From contig CAZCTC010000005.1 in the NCBI GenBank assembly GCA_964501335.1, forward strand, positions 110,328 to 174,327: a DNA stretch of 64,000 nucleotides, written 5' to 3'. Source of the DNA: CAZCTC01 sp964501335. GTDB taxonomy: Bacteria > Chloroflexota > Anaerolineae > B4-G1 > SLSP01. The position numbers were made by a program, and so were the translations under genes. The notes beneath the pieces are model-generated. The model had not been told where the DNA came from. It saw only the letters and a list, made by a program, of their open reading frames with translations, and ran no database searches. Below are positions 8,712 through 16,440 of the stretch, piece by piece (position 1 is the stretch's first letter; each line of letters starts with the position of its first letter).

Positions 8712-10451
8712 ATGAAAAAGGTCTTTTTATCATGCCTCTCCCTCAAAAGGCCCCTCAACACGGGAACAATGAAATCATTAGCCTTATGGCTGCTCCTCAT
8801 AACCGCCCTGAATTGCACAGCCACCGCAACAACCGCATCTCCAACCTCGCCTCAACCTGCTGAAAGCTATGATATCGGCCAACCCATCCTGACCGACATC
8901 TACGTCTCCCCCTCCGGCTCCAACAGCAATTCAGGACAATCCCCAACCACTCCCCTCAAAACCATCACAGCCGCCTGGGCCCAGATTCCCACCGGAACCC
9001 TGACCGGCACCGGCTATCGGATCAATCTGCTGCCCGGCACCTATCCATGTGAACCCGCCGAACCTGACGATTGTCGGAACGGCTTCGGAGATCGCCACGG
9101 CACCGCCCAATATCCCATTATCATCCGCGCCTACGGCTCCCGCCCTACGATCCGCGGGGGTTTCGACCTGGCCAACCTCAGCTATTTCTATCTGATCGAC
9201 CTCAATCTGGTAGGCGGCGGAGCATTGCCCACCAATCAATCCGGCAACAATCTGCTCCATCTCTATAACAGCGACCATGTGCTGTTGCGCCGGGTCAATG
9301 TAGAAGGGCCGAATTGCGACACAGACAGCTGCAACAACCTTCAAGAAACCTTCAAAGTCAATCAAGTACAATATCTTTACCTGGAAGACAGCACCCTGGG
9401 AGGAGCCTGGCACACCGTCGTGGATTATTTCTCAGTCCAGTACGGACATCTGCTCAACAACCACCTGCACACGGCGGGACAATGGTGTATCTACATCAAA
9501 GGCGGGACCTCCTATCTTCGGCTGGAAGGGAACGAACTGGAGCGCTGCGCCCTGGGATTTCAGGCAGGCCAATCCTCCAATCTGACCGTCATGCGTTCCC
9601 CCTGGCTGCACTACGAAGCGTATGACATCAAATTCGTCAACAACCTGCTGCACGATCTCCCCGGAGTCGGGCTGAGCGTCACCGGCGGCTACAATATCCT
9701 CTTTGCCTACAACACCCTCTACCGTGTCGGCACCTCCACCGGAACCGGCTACCCGCTGATCAATACCGCCCCGGGAGAACGGGGATGCAATGCCACTGAT
9801 GAGATCCCTTCCCCGGTTCCTGTCTGCACCACCCTGACCGGCCAGGGTGCCTGGGGCCCCAACATTCTTACCGACAATCTGCCCGCTATCCCCAACCGCA
9901 ATATCTACATCTACAACAACCTGATCTACAACCCACCGCCTTCTCAGACCCAATACACCCACCTCTCCGTGGCGGCCCCACTCGCACTTCCCACTGGATT
10001 CCAAAACCTGCCGGCGACCATTGCTTCCGACCAAAACCTGGTTATCGCCGGGAACTTCATCTGGAACGGCCCAACCGACCACCCATGGGGCATCGATGAA
10101 ACGACCGGCTGCCCGCCAGGAAATCCCACCTGCAATCCCACCCAGTTGACCCTGAGCAATACGCTCAACCTGACAGAGCCCCGGCTCATCGCCCCGGAAG
10201 CCGGTAATTACCACCCGGCCGCCGGCAGCGCCATTTTCAGTGCCACAGTCTACCCGATCCCTGATTTCAGCTGGACTACCTTCACGCCGACCGTTCCAGC
10301 AGGCACCCTCACCAACACCGTCGCCGTCGACCGTGACGGCAGATCACGCGGGCAAACCGGTCCAGCCGGCGCCTATGTGGGAAACAACAACAGCCTGGGA
10401 CATTTTCTCTACCTGCCCCTGGTATTGAGAGCCGGTTTAGGACTACGATAA
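8712..10451 (+). CDS. Secreted right-handed parallel beta-helix protein (DUF1565-like)
   Basis: This 579-residue exported protein has an N-terminal hydrophobic segment (residues ~20-35, SLALWLLLITALNC) and then TDIYVSPSGSNSNSGQSP and PLKTITAAW. That opening is typical of DUF1565/pectate-lyase-like beta-helix proteins. The middle contains repeated short beta-strand rungs rich in Asn (YLYLEDS, LNNHLH, FVNNLLHD, FAYNTLY, IYIYNNLIYN). No catalytic residues can be assigned; carbohydrate binding or lyase activity is possible. The last residues are FLYLPLVLRAGLGLR, a hydrophobic tail found on other secreted Chloroflexota proteins as far as I recall. ATG 8712 has GAGGAGG about 8 bases upstream; the frame is open upstream to a TTG without a site. 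The lipoprotein gene follows after one base. Confidence 0.75.
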   Translation: MKKVFLSCLSLKRPLNTGTMKSLALWLLLITALNCTATATTASPTSPQPAESYDIGQPILTDIYVSPSGSNSNSGQSPTTPLKTITAAWAQIPTGTLTGTGYRINLLPGTYPCEPAEPDDCRNGFGDRHGTAQYPIIIRAYGSRPTIRGGFDLANLSYFYLIDLNLVGGGALPTNQSGNNLLHLYNSDHVLLRRVNVEGPNCDTDSCNNLQETFKVNQVQYLYLEDSTLGGAWHTVVDYFSVQYGHLLNNHLHTAGQWCIYIKGGTSYLRLEGNELERCALGFQAGQSSNLTVMRSPWLHYEAYDIKFVNNLLHDLPGVGLSVTGGYNILFAYNTLYRVGTSTGTGYPLINTAPGERGCNATDEIPSPVPVCTTLTGQGAWGPNILTDNLPAIPNRNIYIYNNLIYNPPPSQTQYTHLSVAAPLALPTGFQNLPATIASDQNLVIAGNFIWNGPTDHPWGIDETTGCPPGNPTCNPTQLTLSNTLNLTEPRLIAPEAGNYHPAAGSAIFSATVYPIPDFSWTTFTPTVPAGTLTNTVAVDRDGRSRGQTGPAGAYVGNNNSLGHFLYLPLVLRAGLGLR

Positions 10452-10452
10452 G

Positions 10453-10950
10453 ATGAAATTTCTGCGCACCCTGATTTTAACCCTGCTGCTCAGCTGCACA
10501 CTGGCCTGTTGTCCCGCTCAACAGCCGCCCGAGCCCCAATATGGACGGGAATACAACCCGGAACGTCGAAAAGCCGGCGTTCCCATCATTCCAGAAAATT
10601 GGGAGCTGGAAAAAGTGCTCACAGGAGAATCTCTGTGGGTCAATCCCGACCGCATCGAGGATAGAGCTGCCGGCATCCCCACACACTGGTCCAAACATTT
10701 GAATTACCGTACCGGAGAACTACTGGCGGAAAGCGACATCTATCTGGGAAAAGAGGATTACACCACGCCCGAAGGAACTCGGCGAGAATACCTGAGCAGT
10801 ACTTATCGCTATCAAGTCGACGAATACGACGATGAAAAGAAAATCGGCTGGGAATTTACCCTTTATAGTGAGGAATCACCGCTCGGGAAAAAACTCTCCC
10901 TGGAAGAGGCCCAGGAAGTTCTCACTGAATGGAATTTAGAATTCCCCTAA
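10453..10950 (+). CDS. Small lipoprotein of unknown function
   Basis: This protein of 165 residues begins with a lipoprotein-type signal (MKFLRTLILTLLLSCTLACC; lipobox LAC at about 17-19). The mature part is highly polar and charged, with many Glu, Tyr and Arg residues, and has no cysteines after the signal. It begins one base after the stop of the beta-helix gene, so both are almost certainly co-transcribed and may act together at the cell surface. I do not recognise a domain. Confidence 0.65.
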   Translation: MKFLRTLILTLLLSCTLACCPAQQPPEPQYGREYNPERRKAGVPIIPENWELEKVLTGESLWVNPDRIEDRAAGIPTHWSKHLNYRTGELLAESDIYLGKEDYTTPEGTRREYLSSTYRYQVDEYDDEKKIGWEFTLYSEESPLGKKLSLEEAQEVLTEWNLEFP

Positions 10951-10989
10951 AACACTTTGACTAAGTTTCGACCTGTAAGGTGGACATTT

Positions 10990-11125
10990 AACTTCCCGCA
11001 AAAGGCTTCTGTTCGGCTAAATACGACGCGCGGTGCGAAGCATGCAGAGAGAGTTATTTTTATTCATGTTTTCGGCGGCTTCAGAAAGCCGCCGAAAACA
11101 TGGGCTTTTCTTTCACTTGTTTTCC
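10990..11125. repeat. Hairpin repeat family, copy C
   Basis: A perfect 17-bp stem (11065-11081 with 11086-11102, loop CAGA) is flanked by CCCGCAAAAGGCTTCTG...ACGACGCGCGG and AGTTATTTTTATT upstream, and GGGCTTTTCTTTC downstream. It lies between the convergent lipoprotein and TetR genes, so it could also terminate both transcripts. Confidence 0.85.
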
Positions 11126-11196
11126 AGGATAATCGCACAGGTAGCTAAGAGTTCGTACCCTTACGAATACACGCAAAAACGTAGACCTTCAATTTA

Positions 11197-11808
11197 TCAT
11201 TGCCCCGGCGGAGCCTCGATCGCTTCCCAGCAACAGCCTTCCGCCGCCGCAATCAACTCGGGCGTAAGCTCCAGATGCCCCTCCTGCACCGCTTGAATCA
11301 CCCCCCGCGCCGCCCCATAAATAATCGCTACCAGCAACGGAATCGGTAGCGGTTTGACTACGCCCTTTTGCAATGCAATGCCTAAGGTCTTACCGATATT
11401 GATATCGAAAATCTTCTCTTGATCGTGGCTCTCTTCATCGAGATAAGCCGCATGATGATGCAATTCCAAAAATGTGTAGGCCAGTGGATGCGCCAGAGCA
11501 TACTCGATCATCCGTACCCAGAAAAGATGAAACTGTTCCCGGAAAGGAGCTTCAAAAGGGAATTGATTCCATAACATCTGGGCCATATCCCACTTCAAAT
11601 CTCGATACAATTCATTGACGATGGCTTCTTTGCTGGAGAAGTAATGATAGACCGTTCCTACTGCGACCCCGGCCCGTTCAGCGATCAAAGGTACCGAAGT
11701 CCCATAAAAGCCGGCTTCAGCAAACAAGGCCAGAGCCGCATCCAGGAGCGCGGCCCGTTTATCCGACACATGTCCGGCCGGAGTTGACGAATGAGTACGA
11801 GGTGACAT
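11197..11808 (-). CDS. TetR-family transcriptional repressor
   Basis: This 203-residue regulator has the TetR DNA-binding domain at residues ~12-58: DKRAALLDAALALFAEAG, then the helix-turn-helix TSVPLIAERAGVAVGTVYHYF and FSSKEAI. The rest is the alpha-helical ligand-binding and dimerisation domain, with a His-rich segment (FLELHHHAA). ATG 11808 is preferred over an upstream start because GGAAAGG lies about 8 bases before it. It follows the SDR gene by 86 bases on the same strand, and the palindrome at 12703-12732 in the SDR promoter is its likely operator, so the operon is probably self-repressed. The inducer is unknown; a hydrophobic SDR substrate is a reasonable guess. Confidence 0.9.
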   Translation of the reverse strand: MSPRTHSSTPAGHVSDKRAALLDAALALFAEAGFYGTSVPLIAERAGVAVGTVYHYFSSKEAIVNELYRDLKWDMAQMLWNQFPFEAPFREQFHLFWVRMIEYALAHPLAYTFLELHHHAAYLDEESHDQEKIFDINIGKTLGIALQKGVVKPLPIPLLVAIIYGAARGVIQAVQEGHLELTPELIAAAEGCCWEAIEAPPGQ

Positions 11809-11894
11809 AAAATTCAACCTTTCCGGGCGCACCGATCCGGGGCCCTTATGCCCCCTTTATAACCGCTGCGCCCGGTTTGTCAATCAACTCCCAT

Positions 11895-12671
11895 TTATTC
11901 CGCGCTCTTCAAAGCCCGCCCCGCAATCTGAGGTACCCAGCCACGGGGAAGCAACCGGGGCAAACTGACCAGGAACTGATTGTACAGTCCGGGCACCGTC
12001 ACCGGCCGCTTATGCATCAAAGCGCGATAACCTTCTTCCGCTACAAGCCGGGCACTCATCGTATCGCTGCCCTTCTCCACGCCGGCCCGCGCATGGAACC
12101 CCGTATCGGTGTTCCCCGGACAGAGTGCCGTCACCGTCACACCGGTCCCTTCCAGTTCAACATGGAGCGCTTCCGAAAAAGACAGAACATAAGCCTTCGT
12201 GGCGCAATAGACCGCCATCGACGGCGTCGGAATGAAAGAACCGATCGAACCCACATTGAGAATCCGCCCCTGCCCCCGCTTGATCATCCCCGGCAGGAAA
12301 AGGTGCGTCAGATGCGTCAACGCCAAAATGTTGAGCTGCAACATATTCAGCGTATCCTTCGCTTCCACCTCTGTAAAGGGCGTATAAATGCCGTACCCCG
12401 CATTGTTGACCAGAATATCGATCGGTACCTGCTGGGACTCCAAAGCCTTGAAAAGTTCTTCCGGTGCCTGCGGCCGGCTCAAATCCATCGGAATGACCAG
12501 AGCCTTGACTTTATAAGTGCGCCGGATTTCATCGGCCAGCGCGTTGAGCTTTTCGGCATTGCGCGCCACCAACACCACAGGGTGTCCATGCGAAGCAAAA
12601 ATTTTGCTGATTTCGTATCCGATACCATTCGAAGCGCCAGTGATCAATGCGGTCATTTCTTGAGTAGCCAT
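11895..12671 (-). CDS. Short-chain dehydrogenase/reductase (SDR)
   Basis: This cytoplasmic NAD(P)H-dependent oxidoreductase of 258 residues has the classical SDR layout. The dinucleotide motif is TGASNGIG (near residue 10), followed by NNAG near residue 87, Ser of the active site in NVGSIGS and the catalytic YCATK (about 150-155). It resembles the DltE/YqjQ-type short chain dehydrogenases that act on lipids or xenobiotic carbonyls; the substrate is not evident. Two ATGs occur in tandem: 12674 lies only 1 base after AAGGAG and 12671 lies 4 bases after, so I use 12671. Its promoter and the TetR operator are immediately upstream. Confidence 0.88.
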   Translation of the reverse strand: MATQEMTALITGASNGIGYEISKIFASHGHPVVLVARNAEKLNALADEIRRTYKVKALVIPMDLSRPQAPEELFKALESQQVPIDILVNNAGYGIYTPFTEVEAKDTLNMLQLNILALTHLTHLFLPGMIKRGQGRILNVGSIGSFIPTPSMAVYCATKAYVLSFSEALHVELEGTGVTVTALCPGNTDTGFHARAGVEKGSDTMSARLVAEEGYRALMHKRPVTVPGLYNQFLVSLPRLLPRGWVPQIAGRALKSAE

Positions 12672-12702
12672 CATGCTCCTTGAAAACAGTGCTTAAAGGT
12701 TA

Positions 12703-12732
12703 AAATACCGAATGAAAGTTCATTCGGTATTT
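12703..12732. promoter_or_regulatory. TetR-type operator: perfect 14-bp inverted repeat
   Basis: Arms AAATACCGAATGAA (12703-12716) and TTCATTCGGTATTT (12719-12732) are exact complements with a 2-base spacer. The element begins directly next to the -10 box of the SDR promoter and covers the expected transcription start. Its size and symmetry are typical for TetR-family operators. Confidence 0.8.
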
Positions 12733-12761
12733 AGTATAGCGTTAAAGCATAGGTTTGTCAA
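12733..12761 (-). promoter_or_regulatory. Strong sigma-70-type promoter of the SDR-TetR operon
   Basis: On the minus strand the -35 box is TTGACA (12761-12756), the spacer is 17 bases and the -10 box is TATACT (12738-12733). The operator palindrome starts at the next base. Confidence 0.85.
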
Positions 12762-12775
12762 GAATGAATTTTCCA

Positions 12776-13963
12776 TCAAATAGCATTCATCCATCTCAGC
12801 ATAAAATCCGCCACCGCTTTCCAGCCCGGTTCCAGCATCATGCTGTGCCCCATCTCGGGAAAAATCGTGGCCGGCGCACCGTAAAAACGCCCGGTGCCCC
12901 ATACCACCGCCGGCAACACCGATCGATCCTGCGCCGCCCCCAATACCAGCTTGGGAATCCTCCAACTTCTAAACTTTAACGTATTGGGAAGAGGCTTCAG
13001 CAATTCCCAAAAAACCGCATAAGATTCGCCGCCGCTGTGAGCATAAGCAGAATCCACAATCTCCCGGGGTGTATGGGCCGAAAAAAGTAAATCGCGGTAC
13101 AGCTCCGGCGTCTCGATAATGGAGCGCATGTGCCCGGTAATCCCCGTCTTGAGAGTCGCCCAAGGATGGCTTAAAGAGAAAGGAATCAGCCCGGGCAGCA
13201 ATCCGGTCGGCGGGGCCGCCGCAAGCAACACGGCAGCCGGCGGACTGTATTCATCAAAATAACGCTGCACGACCATCCCGCCCATCGAATGGCCGATCAC
13301 AATCGGCTCCCGCGGCAGGGAGCGCGCCACCTGCCGCACATCGGCGACATAATCCATCAACCGGGCTTTCTGCAACCGCTCCCCACCCTCACTGGCCCCG
13401 TGCCCGCGCAGGCTCACGGCATAGGACCGATACCCGTGCTCCGCAAAATAAGGCAGAAAATTCTGGGCCCAAACCCAGGCCGAATGGAACATGCCATGCA
13501 CAAACAGCAGGGGCCGGCGCCGGGCCTCCCCCGGCGGCTCACAGGAAAGCACTTCCAGATTCAAGGGATTTTCAATGGGAGGCTCATAAAACCGTCTAAA
13601 ATCTTCCAGCTCTTCATCATAATGACTAAAATCCACCCTTTCGCCATTTTCAGCCACCGGGCAGACAAAAACAAAAGGATCTTTTTCAGGGTAACAGGCA
13701 TCGCCCTCTTGATAGAGCGGCTTAGCTTTCACATCTTCCGCCAATCCAGGATCGAAGCCCCCTCCCAAAAGTAGGTTTACAAAAACAAAAATTCCCCCCT
13801 TCGTCTCCGCCACCACCCGGGCTTCCCGAATCACACCATTGCCAAAGGACAACAATACAGTCTCTTTATCTTTCCATTCACTAAGATTCAACTGTAGAGT
13901 GCTCAGCTCGTCGCCATACCCGTATTCATAACACTCCATCTTAATTTTTGTATTCAGCTCCAT
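12776..13963 (-). CDS. Alpha/beta hydrolase with an unusual N-terminal domain
   Basis: In this 395-residue protein, residues ~150-395 form an alpha/beta hydrolase: oxyanion-loop motif FVHGMFHSAW, nucleophile elbow GHSMGG (Ser near 225), acid Asp in GAAQDRS and His in EMGHSMM. This is the lysophospholipase/monoacylglycerol-lipase-like group. Residues 1-~145 are a separate domain rich in beta-strand and acidic residues (YEYGYGDELSTLQLNLSEW; LSFGNGVIREARVV) that I do not recognise; it may bind substrate. ATG 13963 has GGAAAGG about 4-8 bases upstream. It lies upstream of the SDR-TetR operon on the same strand, and may be functionally related. Confidence 0.82.
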   Translation of the reverse strand: MELNTKIKMECYEYGYGDELSTLQLNLSEWKDKETVLLSFGNGVIREARVVAETKGGIFVFVNLLLGGGFDPGLAEDVKAKPLYQEGDACYPEKDPFVFVCPVAENGERVDFSHYDEELEDFRRFYEPPIENPLNLEVLSCEPPGEARRRPLLFVHGMFHSAWVWAQNFLPYFAEHGYRSYAVSLRGHGASEGGERLQKARLMDYVADVRQVARSLPREPIVIGHSMGGMVVQRYFDEYSPPAAVLLAAAPPTGLLPGLIPFSLSHPWATLKTGITGHMRSIIETPELYRDLLFSAHTPREIVDSAYAHSGGESYAVFWELLKPLPNTLKFRSWRIPKLVLGAAQDRSVLPAVVWGTGRFYGAPATIFPEMGHSMMLEPGWKAVADFMLRWMNAI

Positions 13964-13984
13964 AGCACCTTTCCTTTTTTACAC

Positions 13985-14100
13985 CCCGCAGCAGGCATTT
14001 TTCTGTAAGAAACGCCGCGCAGGTTGGGGGGAGAGTTATTTTTATTCATATTTTCGCGCTGGCAGCGCGAAAATATGGGCCTTTTTCCCAGAGTAATCGC
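13985..14100. repeat. Hairpin repeat family, copy D (divergent stem)
   Basis: The flanks match copies B and C (GAAACGCCGCGC, GAGAGTTATTTTTATTCAT, GGGCCTTTTTCCCAGAGTAATCGCACAGG), but the stem is a different 14-bp palindrome, CATATTTTCGCGCT (14047-14060) with its complement at 14064-14077. Confidence 0.82.
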
Positions 14101-14144
14101 ACAGGTTGGAATTTTTTTGTTAGCGCGCATAACTTCTGGGATCA

Positions 14145-14193
14145 AGGGCGACCACATCGGGCCGCCCCTACGCGAACACCGCCAATGTAGGGG
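14145..14193. repeat. 'GGGCCGCCCCTACGCGAACACCG' repeat, copy 1
   Basis: The sequence from GGGCGACCACATCGG through CAATGTAGGGG is almost identical at 63792-63841. It includes a short hairpin (GGGCGACC...GGGCCGCCC). It is placed next to the hairpin repeat family in both cases. Confidence 0.8.
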
Positions 14194-14228
14194 TACCCCT
14201 TGTGGGTACCCAATCCTGCCAACCCATT

Positions 14229-14320
14229 TTCATCCTTCGGGGTGCCGCCCCCGGCATGGCCTTCTGTCCTGAAAATAGGACTCTATGGCATGGCTCCGGC
14301 CTTGTAGCGTCCCGCAAATG
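14229..14320. repeat. 'CATCCTTCGGGGTGCC...GGCATGGC' repeat, copy 2
   Basis: This is nearly the same as 419-507 and 63872-63960, including the embedded CTGTCCTGAAAATAGG unit, and it is followed at once by hairpin repeat E. Confidence 0.8.
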
Positions 14321-14425
14321 ACGCCTTCCCCATAAGAACCGCCGCGCTGGATCGGGGGAGAGGTTTTTTGGTTATGTTTTCGTGCGCATCCGAATGCGCA
14401 CGAAAACATAGCCTTTTCCAGAGCC
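14310..14425. repeat. Hairpin repeat family, copy E (divergent stem)
   Basis: The flank GCGTCCCGCAAATGACGCCTTCC...CCGCGCTGGATCGGGG is the same as in copy A, but the 17-bp stem is TATGTTTTCGTGCGCAT (14373-14389) with its exact complement at 14394-14410. Only the outer TATGTTTTCG half is shared with copy A; the inner half differs on both arms. Confidence 0.82.
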
Positions 14426-14437
14426 GCAGCCTTCCCC

Positions 14438-15874
14438 TTACTCCAGCAAGGTGCAGGCAAACCGCAAGAAAGCATAGACATCCGCAAAATTGCTCGCCAG
14501 CCCCATCGAGATTCGCACCGCACTAATGCTCTTATGGAATTGCTTCCGCATCGCCCGCTTCAATTCCGGAAACGAAAGCCCCTGGCTGTCCTTAAAAAAC
14601 TCCCGCATAATCTCCCCGGTCAGGCCGTGCGCCACCTCCCCCGCCCCCGGATTGCAAAAACAGCCGGTACGAATGGAGATGCTTTCCGCATTGGCCAGCT
14701 GCTCCACCTGACGGTCATCCATCGCCTGGCCATCGCGCCCGTAAAAAGTGACCGTCACCGTCCCGGCGCGCTGATTTAAAGTAGCCGGGCCATGAACCCG
14801 CACCAACGGCTGACCGTTGCTGTGCCGCAAAGCCGTGAGATTTTCCATCAGCCACCCCGTCAAACTGATCACCCGCTGATGCACCGTCTCAATCCCCACC
14901 GAATTCAAATGCCGCAAGCCCATCTCCACAGCGGGCAGACTGAGATAATTGACCGTGCCGTCTTCAAAAGCCGCGGCCCCCTCCGCAAAATAATGACCGT
15001 CTCCCTGCACCGAAGCGATCGAGATGGTCCCGCCGGCATACCAGGGACGCACCAGCTTTGCCAGGGCCGGCTTCCGGGCAATCAAAGCCCCGACTCCCGT
15101 CGGATAACCAAACATCTTATAAAACGAAAGCGGCACAAAATCCGGCTTCCACCGCCCCAGATCGAGCATATTCGTAGGGGCAAACGCCGCACAATCGACC
15201 AACACATCCCAACCCAACGATCGAGCATATTCGATCAATTCCAGCGGATGCTGCACCCCCGAATAGTTCGACTGCGCTGGATAGGCAAAAAGCCTGGGAA
15301 CCGTCGCGCCGTTCGGTTGCAAAGCCGCCTCCAACGCTGACTGATCGATAAAGAGATCCGGCGCCACCACCGGAACATAGGTCACCGCAGCCCCTTTGTG
15401 ACGGGCAAACTCCCGAATTCCATTGACCGAATTATGGTTATCGAAGGTCAAAACGTACCGCCCCCCTGGTTGAAAGGGATACGATTCTCCCACCAGTTTC
15501 AAGGCGCCGCTGGCATTGGCCGTGAAAATTACCGTATACTCTTCAGGGTCCGCATTAAAATAATCCAGCACATAGGCCCGGGCCTGTTCCACCAACCGCG
15601 TCATCGCCAGCGAGGTGGAATTTTGCGAATGCGGATTCCCAAAAATGTGGCTTGCCAGCAATTCCTGGTGCTGGCGTAGCTGGCCATCAGCATACAGGCC
15701 GCCGCCGGTGTAATCCAGATAGACATGGCCGATTCGCTCCAGCCGAGAATATTCCTGAGCCCGCAATTCATCCAAAGAATGGGTCTCAGCATACAAAGGA
15801 TAGGCGCGCTCAAAAGCAGAAAGGGCCTCAGCCATAACTTCAGGACAGTACTGGGACTGCATTGTGTCGGGCAT
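14438..15874 (-). CDS. Class V aminotransferase, MoCo-sulfurase/cysteine-desulfurase-like
   Basis: This is a 478-residue PLP enzyme. It has YLDYTGGGLYADGQ near the start, the HIFGNPHSQN motif, the DVLVDCAAF aspartate and the Schiff-base lysine in SFYKMFGYPTGVGALI, which is the form seen in the N-terminal domain of molybdenum cofactor sulfurases (ABA3/HMCS). A cysteine in SIRTGCFCNPGAGE matches the persulfide-carrying cysteine loop of that group, so sulfur transfer from cysteine is likely. There is no MOSC domain, which the eukaryotic enzymes have. GCFCNPGA is followed by a segment peculiar to this subgroup. GTP-free start ATG 15874 has AGGAGG 7 bases upstream; the frame extends to a TTG at 15880 without spacing. 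A molybdenum link to the SUOX-like gene at 36.9 kb is only a guess. Confidence 0.85.
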   Translation of the reverse strand: MPDTMQSQYCPEVMAEALSAFERAYPLYAETHSLDELRAQEYSRLERIGHVYLDYTGGGLYADGQLRQHQELLASHIFGNPHSQNSTSLAMTRLVEQARAYVLDYFNADPEEYTVIFTANASGALKLVGESYPFQPGGRYVLTFDNHNSVNGIREFARHKGAAVTYVPVVAPDLFIDQSALEAALQPNGATVPRLFAYPAQSNYSGVQHPLELIEYARSLGWDVLVDCAAFAPTNMLDLGRWKPDFVPLSFYKMFGYPTGVGALIARKPALAKLVRPWYAGGTISIASVQGDGHYFAEGAAAFEDGTVNYLSLPAVEMGLRHLNSVGIETVHQRVISLTGWLMENLTALRHSNGQPLVRVHGPATLNQRAGTVTVTFYGRDGQAMDDRQVEQLANAESISIRTGCFCNPGAGEVAHGLTGEIMREFFKDSQGLSFPELKRAMRKQFHKSISAVRISMGLASNFADVYAFLRFACTLLE

Positions 15875-16074
15875 CGTCAAGCCTCCTATGCGGTGTGCAT
15901 AACCTGAAATTTTTATGGGGAATGGATTTTATGATTATAAAGCCCCCCCTTACCGGCCCCACATAACAACTCTCCTCAAAAAAAAGTTTTTATTCCTATT
16001 TTTACCTTAGTACTACTTTCCTGTTTTCCCTTCCTGGAATTTTGTGCTAAAATCTTAAAAGGGAGGGAAATGCT

Positions 16075-16380
16075 ATGAGTCCAACCGACGACGATCCCAA
16101 AACTCCGTTATTTAATCCCGGAAAGGCCGAATGGCTCCAACACCAGGGCAAGCAAGCGCTGAATGAAGAACAGCGTGCTTTGTTGTTGGCATTGGCCCAA
16201 CTGGAAAGCGAAAAAGGACGCCCACTCACACCCGAAGAACAAGAAACAATTCAGGCGTTGGCAGCTGGCATGAAGGGATATGACGCTCAAGAGATCGCCC
16301 GGGCGGTGCAGCAAATGGTGGAAACCCCTACCGACCCAAATCGTAAAACTTCCTGGCCAGAATTAAGACGGCGTAAGTAA
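16075..16380 (+). CDS. Conserved-looking 101-residue hypothetical protein
   Basis: This small soluble protein begins MSPTDDDPKTPLFNPGKAEW and is strongly helical and charged (EEQRALLLALAQLESEKG; LTPEEQETIQALAAGM), ending in a basic tail (ELRRRK). It has no cysteines, signal peptide or membrane segment. GGGAGG lies 8-9 bases upstream of ATG 16075, an extended -10 (TGCTAAAAT, 16045-16053) lies shortly before, and a good terminator follows the stop, so it is a well-formed single-gene unit. I do not recognise the family. Confidence 0.65.
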   Translation: MSPTDDDPKTPLFNPGKAEWLQHQGKQALNEEQRALLLALAQLESEKGRPLTPEEQETIQALAAGMKGYDAQEIARAVQQMVETPTDPNRKTSWPELRRRK

Positions 16381-16384
16381 AAAA

Positions 16385-16425
16385 CAGGGAGCCTGTAAAA
16401 AAGGCTCCCTGCTTGTTTCTTCCTC
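16385..16425. terminator. Terminator between convergent genes
   Basis: Stem CAGGGAGCC (16385-16393) with GGCTCCCTG (16403-16411), a nine-base A-rich loop and a following CTTGTTTCTT. The A-run in the loop side and T-rich tail let it serve the 101-residue gene and possibly ftsK from the other side. Confidence 0.75.
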
Positions 16426-16440
16426 GGGGCTTCCGGCTCG

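Larger units (their letters stand above)
13964..14437. other. Repeat-rich gap without genes
   Basis: The gap contains hairpin repeat D, a 'GGGCCGCCCCTACG...CAATGTAGGGG' unit, the 'CATCCTTCGGGG' unit and hairpin repeat E. Short frames crossing the region are made of these repeats. Confidence 0.75.

Noticed and set aside
480..14430. CRISPR array from repeated palindromes
   Set aside because: Repeats are not evenly spaced, spacers are absent and no cas gene is present; they are dispersed hairpin repeats.
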